From the NCBI GenBank assembly GCA_937907415.1, contig CALCHY010000037.1:1-50602 (forward strand): a stretch of DNA of 50,602 bases. The letters are read 5' to 3'. The notes under the pieces were generated by a model that worked only from the letters and a program-made list of their open reading frames with translations, had not been told where the DNA came from and made no database searches. The stretch is from an uncultured Trueperaceae bacterium. Its GTDB lineage: Bacteria > Deinococcota > Deinococci > Deinococcales > Trueperaceae. The number at the start of each line of letters is the position of its first letter. The first letter of the stretch is position 1. Below, piece after piece: positions 14,495 through 21,378 of the stretch. The position numbers and the translations under genes were made by a program.

Positions 14495-15500
14495 TCGCAT
14501 AAAAGTCTCGCTCGCCATCATCGCGTTGCTGGTGGCGACGGTAGTGTTCGTGCCGCTCATCGTGCCGATCTCCCCGCCGCAGGGCACGGTTCCCCTCGCG
14601 GAGGCGGTCGCCAAGGTCGCGCGGTCAGATGCGGAGTTGGTCGCCGCGGACGGGGTCGAACTCTACGTCGTGCGCACCCCATACAGCGGCGAGGGCGACG
14701 CGCCGCTAACGTTCCTCCTCCTCCACGGTTACGCCTCCAACGCGTTCTCTTTCGACGCCATCAGGCATGGCCTGGCCGCGTACGGGGACGTGGTGGCCTT
14801 CGACCGGCCAGGCTTCGGCCTCGCCTCACGACCCGCTCCAGCCGACTTTCAGGGGGCAGAGAACCCGTACAGCCAGGACGCGCAAGTAGCTCAGACGTTA
14901 GCGCTCGCAACCAGGCTCGGGCTGCATGACCTCGTGCTGGTAGGTGAGAACTCTGGCGGCGTGCTGGCGCTTGAACTAGCGGTCCGTCACCCAGAGCTGT
15001 TGTCTGGCCTCGTGCTGATCGGCACCCCCGCCTACCTCCTCAGCCAAGGCGGAGGCGCACCGAAGTGGGTGCTCGCCACGCCGCAACTGCAGCGCATTGG
15101 GCCCGTCCTCATGCGACAGTTGGCTGGCCAACCAGGTGAGCAGATGTACACGGGCACTTGGTACGAGCCAGCAGGCATGACGGACGCTCAGCGCGCCGCC
15201 CGCATGCTCGGCACGACCGTCGACGGCTGGGACCAGGCACTGTGGCAGGTAACGCTCGCCGGCACTCCGGCCAGCCTCGAAGGGCGCGTCGCGCAGGTCA
15301 GCGCGCCGACGCTCGTGCTGGCGGGTGCGGCCGCAGGCAGCGTTCCACTCACTGAGGCCGAGCGCCTGATGCAGGAACTTCCGCATGCCACGCTTCAGCA
15401 GCTAGCTGCCTGCGGGGACCTGCCGCAAGAGGAGTGCCCTGAACAGTTCTTGGACGCGACGGCTGCTTGGCTCCAGTCAAGCGGCTTGAGCACGCGGTAG
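14487..15500 (+). CDS. Membrane-anchored alpha/beta-hydrolase-fold protein lacking catalytic residues
   Basis: The 337-residue protein starts with a signal anchor (IKVSLAIIALLVATVVFVPLIV) and then an alpha/beta hydrolase core: LLHGYASNAFSFDA, FDRPGFGLASRP, and a final lid and cap. The nucleophile elbow reads V-G-E-N-S-G-G, with Asn at the usual Ser position. The acid position in LVLAGAAAGSVP is Ala instead of Asp. The histidine position in AACGDLPQEECPEQF is Asp instead of His. All three catalytic positions are therefore changed, and classical hydrolase activity is unlikely unless the shifted Ser is used. TAACAT 5 bases before the ATG at 14487 supports this start over 14466. Function is unknown. 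Confidence 0.85.
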   Translation: MPFRIKVSLAIIALLVATVVFVPLIVPISPPQGTVPLAEAVAKVARSDAELVAADGVELYVVRTPYSGEGDAPLTFLLLHGYASNAFSFDAIRHGLAAYGDVVAFDRPGFGLASRPAPADFQGAENPYSQDAQVAQTLALATRLGLHDLVLVGENSGGVLALELAVRHPELLSGLVLIGTPAYLLSQGGGAPKWVLATPQLQRIGPVLMRQLAGQPGEQMYTGTWYEPAGMTDAQRAARMLGTTVDGWDQALWQVTLAGTPASLEGRVAQVSAPTLVLAGAAAGSVPLTEAERLMQELPHATLQQLAACGDLPQEECPEQFLDATAAWLQSSGLSTR

Positions 15501-15503
15501 ACT
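15498..15503 (+). promoter_or_regulatory. Leaderless -10 box of the M42 peptidase gene
   Basis: TAGACT ends 7 bases before the ATG at 15511 and overlaps the stop codon of the preceding hydrolase-like gene. Confidence 0.5.
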
Positions 15504-15510
15504 CCTCGTC

Positions 15511-16566
15511 ATGGAGCTACTAAAACGACTTTCAGAGGCGCACGGCGTACCGGGGCGCGAGGAGCAGATCCGCGCCATCATCAGGGCCGAGCTGGCTGGC
15601 CTAGTCGACGAAGTGTCCGTCGACGCCCTCGGCAACCTGACGGCCATCAAGCGCAGCGGCAAGGCCAACGCACCGAAGGTCATGGTCGCGGCCCACATGG
15701 ACGAGATCGGTTTCCTCGTGCGGCACATCGACGACAAGGGCTTCCTTCGCGTGCAGCAACTCGGAGGTTTCGACCCGCGCAACCTGTTCGCTCGCCAAGT
15801 AATCGTGCACGCTTCCAAGGCGGACGGGCAGCTCCTCGGCGTCATGAACCCAGCGGGCAAACCCATCCACATCAGCACGGCGGAAGAGCGCACCAAAGTG
15901 CCGACCCTCGACCAGTTCTACGTCGACCTCGGCATGACGGGTGAGCAGGTCAAGGCCAAGGTGCGCGTAGGTGACATGGTCACGCTGCGGCAGGAGTTCC
16001 TTGACCTTGGTGACGTCGTCACCGGCAAGGCCCTCGACGACCGCACGGGCTGCTGGATCCTCATCCAGGCCATCAAGCGCCTACAGGGCACGAGCATGAA
16101 CTCCGACCTCTACGCCGTCTTCACCACGCAGGAGGAGGTCGGCCTTCGCGGTGCGCAGACCGGCGCCTTCAGCGTCGAGCCGGACGTCGGCATCGCGCTC
16201 GACACGACGCTGGCAGTCGACACCCCCGAGATCGGCGAGCACCTACGAGTAACGCAGCTCGGCAACGGCACGGCCCTCAAGGTGATGGACTCGAGCATCA
16301 TCAGCACGCGCTGGTTGCTCGATCACTTCATCGACTTGGCGGAGCGCCACGGTATCGTCTACCAACTTGAGGTCCTACCCCTCGGCGGCAACGACGCCGC
16401 CGCGCTCCAGAAGAGCGGCGCTGGCGCGCCGTCGTTCACCATCTCGACGCCGTCGCGTTACGTGCACACGGTCACCGAGATGGTCTCCAAGTCAGACCTT
16501 GAGGGGGCGGTCAAGCTCCTCACCGCCTTCGTGCAAGAGGGCGTCGAGCTCGGTGGCCGCGACTGA
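15511..16566 (+). CDS. M42-family aminopeptidase
   Basis: The 351-residue protein has all M42 metal and catalytic motifs: AAHMDEIGF (first His), ALDDRTGCW (bridging Asp), TTQEEVGLRGA (catalytic and binding Glu), ALDTTLAVDTP (Asp) and SRYVHTVTEMV (last His). These dinuclear enzymes form tetrahedral dodecamers and clip N-terminal residues from short peptides in the cytosol. Specificity (glutamyl, lysyl or broad) cannot be read from the sequence. The start has its own leaderless box, so it is not dependent on the upstream gene. A hairpin region follows its stop codon. Confidence 0.95.
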   Translation: MELLKRLSEAHGVPGREEQIRAIIRAELAGLVDEVSVDALGNLTAIKRSGKANAPKVMVAAHMDEIGFLVRHIDDKGFLRVQQLGGFDPRNLFARQVIVHASKADGQLLGVMNPAGKPIHISTAEERTKVPTLDQFYVDLGMTGEQVKAKVRVGDMVTLRQEFLDLGDVVTGKALDDRTGCWILIQAIKRLQGTSMNSDLYAVFTTQEEVGLRGAQTGAFSVEPDVGIALDTTLAVDTPEIGEHLRVTQLGNGTALKVMDSSIISTRWLLDHFIDLAERHGIVYQLEVLPLGGNDAAALQKSGAGAPSFTISTPSRYVHTVTEMVSKSDLEGAVKLLTAFVQEGVELGGRD

Positions 16567-16580
16567 CCACCGCTCGTCAA

Positions 16581-16628
16581 GTGTCGCCCTGACGCGCTCG
16601 CGCGTGTCGGGGCGACGCGCGAGCGCGT
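16581..16628 (+). repeat. Two overlapping, mutually exclusive hairpins downstream of the M42 gene
   Basis: One stem of 17 pairs (three G-U) joins 16581-16597 to 16602-16618 over a 4-base loop. A second, perfect 14-bp stem joins 16592-16605 to 16615-16628. They share sequence, so only one can form. No T run follows. It may be a terminator or an attenuator-like leader of the next gene. Confidence 0.5.
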
Positions 16629-16656
16629 GCCGACCCACCTCTGGGGCGTCGGCGCG

Positions 16657-17403
16657 GTGAACATCGGCCTCATCAGCGACGTTCACGCGAACGTCATCGC
16701 CCTGGAGGCCGCCATAGCGGCCATGAAGCGCCGCAACGTAGACACTATCGTCTGCCTCGGCGATCTCGTCGGTTACGGTCCCGCACCTAACGAAGCCATC
16801 GACCTCGTCAGGTCAGAGGGCGTCATCTGCACACTCGGAGCATCCGACGAGCGCCTTGCTTACGGCTTCGTATCTAGCGGTGAGCGGCGGCGCGGCGTTG
16901 CCGACGAGATCCTCGCCTGGACCAAGGGCGTTCTAGAACCTACCCACCTGCGGTTCCTTCAGAGCCTGCCAGTGCAGCGGCGCGTGAACACGCCGGCAGG
17001 CTGGCTGCGCTTCTTCCACGGCACGGTGAGCAACACGGCGGAACGACTGACCCTCAACCAGGACCCGCACTCGCTTGCGCGCATGCTCGAGCGGCACCGT
17101 TGCGCCATCCTCGCTTCGGGCGCAACGCACGTGCCGTTCTTCCGCCGCGTCGGCCCGAGCGGCGTGGTCATCAACCCAGGCTCAGTAGGGTTATCGCTCA
17201 ACGGCGAGCCGGGCGCCGACTACGCGCTCCTGAACATCAGCGACGGTGGGATAGACATCGAGATGGACAAAGTCGAGTACGACTTCGCGGCCGTTGCCTT
17301 CGACATCGTTGCGTGGGGCATCTCGCCGATGGTCGCTGAAGCCGTTCAGATGGGCCGCCTGCCCGAGAAGCTAGCCAACGGTTTGGGAGACGGCCCAGCC
17401 TAA
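16657..17403 (+). CDS. Metallophosphoesterase-like protein with altered metal ligands
   Basis: The 248-residue protein has the calcineurin-like fold of the YfcE/MPE type: GLISDVHANVIALEAA, CLGDLVGYGPAPNEAIDL, FFHGTVSN and NPGSVGLSLNGEP. Two metal-site motifs deviate: the usual GNHD is G-A-S-D, and the usual GHTH is G-A-T-H. It may therefore bind metals weakly or have lost phosphodiesterase activity. The GTG at 16657 starts the family-typical N-terminus; an in-frame GTG at 16627 lies inside the upstream hairpin and adds ten unrelated residues. It probably shares a transcript with the M42 gene, because no leaderless box precedes it. Confidence 0.82.
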   Translation: MNIGLISDVHANVIALEAAIAAMKRRNVDTIVCLGDLVGYGPAPNEAIDLVRSEGVICTLGASDERLAYGFVSSGERRRGVADEILAWTKGVLEPTHLRFLQSLPVQRRVNTPAGWLRFFHGTVSNTAERLTLNQDPHSLARMLERHRCAILASGATHVPFFRRVGPSGVVINPGSVGLSLNGEPGADYALLNISDGGIDIEMDKVEYDFAAVAFDIVAWGISPMVAEAVQMGRLPEKLANGLGDGPA

Positions 17404-17411
17404 GCGACTTC

Positions 17412-18584
17412 TCACACCAGCTCCAAGCCCAAGGCCAACCCCTCGCCGCCGCCGATGCAGATGCTGGCAACGCCCCGCTTCTTGCCCTTCAGCTTGAGGG
17501 CGTTGAGGAGCGTTACGAGGATGCGCGCACCTGACGCTCCGATCGGGTGCCCTAGCGCCACGGCGCCACCATGCACGTTCATCACGTCTGGGGAGATGCC
17601 GAACTCGTGCATCACGGCCATCGGCACGACGCTGAACGCCTCGTTAACCTCGTAAAGGTCGACGCTTTCGGGAGTCCACCCCAAGCGAGCGTAGAGCTTG
17701 CGCATGGCTGCCACGGGCGCCACCGTGAACCACTCAGGTTCTAGCGCTGCCCCGGCCCAGCCGTGCAGGTGAGCAAGCACGGGCATGTCGCGCGCGGCGG
17801 CGGTCTCCTCGGAGGTGATCACGAGCGCGGCGGCACCGTCGTTGATGGTGCTCGCGTTCGCCGCGGTTATCGTCCCGCTGCCCTCGAACGCGGGTCTCAG
17901 CTTGATCATCTTCTCGAAGTCGACTTGGCTAGGGCCCTCGTCGCGTTCGACGGTGACGCTACCGCGGCGCCCAGCTACTTCGACAGGCACGATCTCGGCC
18001 GCGAACGTGCCGTCCTCGCTCGCGACTTGCGCGCGCAGGTAGGAGCGCTTGGCGTACTCGTCCTGCGCCTCGCGGCTGAAGGAGTACTTGGTGGCGCACA
18101 GCTCGGCGCACGACCCCATGTGCTTGTCGCCGTAGGCGTCCCACAGGCCGTCGTGCACCATAGAATCCACGAACTTCGCGTCTCCGAGGCGTAAGCCTGC
18201 GCGGGCGCCAGGGGCGAGGTAGGGGGCGTTCGTCATGGACTCCATGCCGCCAGCCACGACGACTTCCGCGTCGCCTGCCAAGATGGCGCGGCCGGCCTGG
18301 ATGACGGCCTCGAGCCCCGACCCGCACATCTTGTTGAGGGTAACGGCCTCGGTAGCGTGGGCGAGGCCAGCGTAAAGCGCGGCTTGCCGCCCCGGCGCTT
18401 GACCCTGACCTGCTTGCAGTACGTTGCCGACGAGTGCGAGGTCGACGCCGTCCTGGGCAACGCCAGCGCGCGCGACGGCCTCGCGGATGGCCGCGCCTCC
18501 GAGGCGCGCGGCAGGCACGCTAGCGAAGGCGCCCTGGAACGCGCCGATCGGCGTACGCACTGCACTCGAGATGACCAGCTTCAT
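17412..18584 (-). CDS. Acetyl-CoA C-acetyltransferase (thiolase)
   Basis: The 390-residue biosynthetic-type thiolase has nucleophile C87 in NKMCGSGLEAV, a catalytic His at 346 in ALGHPIGASGAR and C376 in CIGGGEG. GMESMTNAPY and YEVNEAFSVVPM are also conserved. It condenses two acetyl-CoA to acetoacetyl-CoA, or reverses this step in beta-oxidation. GGAGGTAA precedes the ATG and a TACCCT box at 18635-18640 (minus strand) is a candidate -10, giving a leader of about 45 bases. With the dehydrogenase and crotonase nearby it covers a C4 acyl-CoA cycle. It is convergent with the degenerate metallophosphoesterase gene. Confidence 0.95.
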   Translation of the reverse strand: MKLVISSAVRTPIGAFQGAFASVPAARLGGAAIREAVARAGVAQDGVDLALVGNVLQAGQGQAPGRQAALYAGLAHATEAVTLNKMCGSGLEAVIQAGRAILAGDAEVVVAGGMESMTNAPYLAPGARAGLRLGDAKFVDSMVHDGLWDAYGDKHMGSCAELCATKYSFSREAQDEYAKRSYLRAQVASEDGTFAAEIVPVEVAGRRGSVTVERDEGPSQVDFEKMIKLRPAFEGSGTITAANASTINDGAAALVITSEETAAARDMPVLAHLHGWAGAALEPEWFTVAPVAAMRKLYARLGWTPESVDLYEVNEAFSVVPMAVMHEFGISPDVMNVHGGAVALGHPIGASGARILVTLLNALKLKGKKRGVASICIGGGEGLALGLELV

Positions 18585-18658
18585 GGTGTTACCTCCGGCG
18601 GGCTAACCCGAAGCGGGCGCCCCAACTGATGCATAGGGTACAGGGCGCAACGTCTCGT

Positions 18659-19543
18659 TCACCGCCTGAACGAGACTTGGGCGGATACTCCGCCCCACTC
18701 GACACCGAGCGGGCTGTAGAGGTCGAAACCGGCAGGCAGCAGGATCACCCCAGCTACGGGTGAGTCCGGCGCCACGCTGTCGGCGGTACCCTCCTGCAGC
18801 AGTAGGCGGTACGGGTAGCGCACCTCGAGTTCACGGCTGCCTTGCGAGAAGCGCAGCGTGGCTTCCCAGGTGGTCGCCTCCGCCGCCACGAGCTGGAGCA
18901 GCAGCACGTTGTCGCTTGCTGCGCCGCTTAGCCAAGCCGCGTCAAGCGCGGCGTCGACCGCTGTCGTCAACTCGGGCCGCGCGAGCGGCAGTAGTGCAAG
19001 GTCGAGCAGGGTGAGGGCCACGGCGCCATCGTAGAAGCGCAATGCCGTCACCCCCGCGCCCAGCTCCGTTACCTCCCAAGCCGCGTCCGCGCTGGCGGCC
19101 AGGGCGGGAGGGGGCGCCCCTGGGAACGCCTCGTTGGCGAGCGCGACCTCGCTGCCGTTGGCTAGCCACAGCGCAGCGCCTGAGGCGCTCGGTTCCACGC
19201 CAAGGTACTCGAGGGCGTCGAGCGGCGCCCACCACTCTGCCCCGTACTGAACGACGGGAGCGGAGAACGAAACGTCGATCGGTCCGCCTCCAGTTGGGCG
19301 CTGCATGAGTCCGGCGGTCGAACCTGCGAAGAACGTGACCACACCGAGCGCGCCGCGGAAAGTGAGCACGCCGTCCACTGCCGTTGCCACCGCGCCAGCT
19401 GCACGCGCCAAGTCGGTAAGTTCGGCATAGGCTGCGCCTGCGTGCCGCGCCGCTCGCACGCTCCTACCGCCTTGCGCCACCACGCTTGCCGCTGGCAGCG
19501 CAAGGAGCAGCAAGGCAGCGATAATGCGGCGCTTGGATGGCAT
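18659..19543 (-). CDS. Secreted protein of unknown function
   Basis: The 294-residue protein begins with a clear signal peptide (KRRIIAALLLLALPAASVVAQ) cut near residue 23. The next 100 residues (VRAARHAGAAYAELTDLARAAGAV... and a GGAPLDALEYLGV-like segment) recall copper-amine-oxidase N-terminal stalk domains that recur in envelope proteins. The remainder is Ala/Leu-rich with predicted strands and ends VSAQVSFRR, a final strand that could insert in an outer-membrane barrel. I recognise no enzyme motif. TAGGCT 7 bases before the ATG at 19543 supports this start over an upstream in-frame codon. It is divergent from hflX. Confidence 0.65.
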   Translation of the reverse strand: MPSKRRIIAALLLLALPAASVVAQGGRSVRAARHAGAAYAELTDLARAAGAVATAVDGVLTFRGALGVVTFFAGSTAGLMQRPTGGGPIDVSFSAPVVQYGAEWWAPLDALEYLGVEPSASGAALWLANGSEVALANEAFPGAPPPALAASADAAWEVTELGAGVTALRFYDGAVALTLLDLALLPLARPELTTAVDAALDAAWLSGAASDNVLLLQLVAAEATTWEATLRFSQGSRELEVRYPYRLLLQEGTADSVAPDSPVAGVILLPAGFDLYSPLGVEWGGVSAQVSFRR

Positions 19544-19550
19544 CGTGGCG

Positions 19551-19556
19551 AGCCTA
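19551..19556 (-). promoter_or_regulatory. Leaderless extended -10 box of the secreted protein gene
   Basis: TGC-TAGGCT on the minus strand (19551-19559) ends 7 bases before the ATG at 19543. Confidence 0.55.
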
Positions 19557-19575
19557 GCATGTGGCGGCAAGGCGC

Positions 19576-19581
19576 TAGAAT
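19576..19581 (+). promoter_or_regulatory. -10 box upstream of hflX
   Basis: TAGAAT within GGCGCTAGAAT, identical to the box before the membrane protein at 3.3 kb. It would give a leader of about 58 bases before the proposed AUA start. Confidence 0.45.
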
Positions 19582-19645
19582 GCCGTTATTCACGTCCGCT
19601 GCAGCATCTGTTGCACAGGAGCACCTGCGAGAGGAGCCCTAAACC

Positions 19646-21367
19646 ATAGAGAAGGTTCACGGCCGCACATCGGGCCTCAAGAGCAACCAACTGAAGCGCC
19701 TAAGCAACCTGTACCGCAGACGCGTGCCGCCAGAAGCGGCGGTAACGGTCGACCTGGCGCGCGCGCTGGGCGAGCTTACCGATGAGTTCGGGCGCGGCGT
19801 CAGCCTGCTCATCGACCGCCGCGGCCGCGTAGTCACGGTCGCCGTCGGCGACGCGGCGGACACCCCCCTCCCACCGATGCACGGCGAGGCCGAATCGCGC
19901 TTGTACGGCCTGCGCCTAGTACACACGCACGTCAAGCCAAGCGGCTTATCTGGCAGCGACCTCACTACCCTCTTCGTGAACCGGCTAGACGCCATGGTGG
20001 CGCTCGAAGTCGGAGCCGCACGCGGCGCAGCCGCCGGCTTCACGGTCGGACCCGCCCACCTGGCGTTCGTCGCGCCGGCGGGCAGCGACGAGGAGGACTG
20101 GTTGGTCGAGGCGCCGATGACGGTGCGGGAGTTGGAGGACCTCAACTTCCTCGAGCGCTTGCATGCCCTCGAAGAGGAGTTAGCGCGGGGCGCCGCCGTG
20201 CGCGAGGTGCACCGCACCAGCACGGAGCGCGCCGTACTCGTAGGCTTGGCTGGGCGCGAGGTGGCCGCCGAGACGGAATCGCGGATGGCCGAACTAGCTG
20301 AGCTGGTCAGGAGCGCTGGCGCAGACGCGGTCGCCACCACCTTGCAACCCCGCGATAAGCCCGACACCCGCACGTTCGTCGGTGAAGGCAAGCTGCAGGA
20401 GATCATCGCTTTGGCTTTCCACGAGGACGCCGACTTGCTCGTGTTCGACCGCGAGCTCTCCCCCGCCCAGGCGCGCGAGATCGAGGCGTTCACGAAGCTG
20501 AAGGTCCTCGACCGCACGCAGGTGATCCTCGACATCTTCGCGCAGAACGCTCGCGGCCGCGAGGCGCAGGTCCAAGTCGAGCTCGCGCAACTGCACTACC
20601 AACTACCGCGCCTGGCTGGGCGCGGCGTCGCCATGAGCCGACTGGGTGGCGGCATCGGCACGCGCGGCCCAGGCGAAACGAAGCTCGAGGTCGACCGGCG
20701 CAAGATCCGCGACAGCATCACCAGCCTGGAGTTGGCGGTCGACGCCATCAGCCGGCGCCGCAGTGAAACGCGTAAGCAGCGCGTGCGAGGCACCACCCCG
20801 ACCATCGCTCTGGTCGGCTACACGAACGCGGGAAAGTCGACGCTGTTCAACGCCCTCGCCAAGTCGGACGTGCTGGCGCGCGACAAGCTCTTCGCCACCC
20901 TGCGCCCGACGAGCCGCGAAGGCTGGCTACCTGACCTGGGGCCGCATGGCGGCAAGGTCGTGTTCACCGACACGGTCGGTTTCATCCGCGACCTCCCTGA
21001 GGAACTCATCAACGCCTTCCGCGCCACCCTTGAAGAGCTGCACGACGCCGACTTGCTACTGCACGTCGTCGACGGCGCCAGCCCCGGGGCGCCCGACCGC
21101 GTCGACGCCGTGACGCGCGTGCTCGAGGAACTCAAGCTGGAAGTGCCAAGCCAGGTCGTGCTCAACAAGCTCGACGCCGCCGACCCGCAAGTCGTCGAGG
21201 AGTTGGAGCGGCGCTACTCGGCAACAGCGGTGTCGGCCGTAACGGGCGCAGGGCTAACCGAGTTGCGCTCGAAGTTGGCCGCCACGCTGCTGGCTTCCGG
21301 CACCGTGGTTACGAGCCAGCCGTGGCAGCTGGAAGGAGCCAATGCCGACGGTAGCTGGGGTGACTAG
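19646..21367 (+). CDS. hflX: Ribosome-associated GTPase HflX, apparent AUA start
   Basis: The protein of about 573 residues has the HflX domain: glycine-rich [17 protein letters not shown], then the GTPase with P-loop GYTNAGKST near residue 390, switch [10 protein letters not shown] and specificity motif NKLD. HflX splits stalled ribosomes. The first ATG/GTG/TTG in frame is the GTG at 19724, but the 26 codons before it ([20 protein letters not shown]...) are coding-like and basic, and a TAA at 19640 closes the frame upstream. The only start-like codon after this stop with a ribosome site is ATA at 19646, preceded by GAGGAG with a 9-base gap. I therefore place the start there; 19724 is the conservative choice. 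Confidence 0.85.
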   Translation: MEKVHGRTSGLKSNQLKRLSNLYRRRVPPEAAVTVDLARALGELTDEFGRGVSLLIDRRGRVVTVAVGDAADTPLPPMHGEAESRLYGLRLVHTHVKPSGLSGSDLTTLFVNRLDAMVALEVGAARGAAAGFTVGPAHLAFVAPAGSDEEDWLVEAPMTVRELEDLNFLERLHALEEELARGAAVREVHRTSTERAVLVGLAGREVAAETESRMAELAELVRSAGADAVATTLQPRDKPDTRTFVGEGKLQEIIALAFHEDADLLVFDRELSPAQAREIEAFTKLKVLDRTQVILDIFAQNARGREAQVQVELAQLHYQLPRLAGRGVAMSRLGGGIGTRGPGETKLEVDRRKIRDSITSLELAVDAISRRRSETRKQRVRGTTPTIALVGYTNAGKSTLFNALAKSDVLARDKLFATLRPTSREGWLPDLGPHGGKVVFTDTVGFIRDLPEELINAFRATLEELHDADLLLHVVDGASPGAPDRVDAVTRVLEELKLEVPSQVVLNKLDAADPQVVEELERRYSATAVSAVTGAGLTELRSKLAATLLASGTVVTSQPWQLEGANADGSWGD

Positions 21368-21373
21368 TAGCAT
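21368..21373 (+). promoter_or_regulatory. Leaderless -10 box of the UbiD-like gene
   Basis: TAGCAT begins directly after the hflX stop codon and ends 5 bases before the ATG at 21379. Confidence 0.45.
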
Positions 21374-21378
21374 GAGGC

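Noticed and set aside
16627..16656. Alternative GTG start of the metallophosphoesterase at 16627
   Set aside because: The codon lies in the arm of a strong hairpin, and the residues it adds do not match the family start; 16657 does.
19657..20535. A 292-codon minus-strand frame inside hflX
   Set aside because: It is antisense to the conserved HflX coding frame and its Ser/Arg/Thr-rich translation shows no domain.
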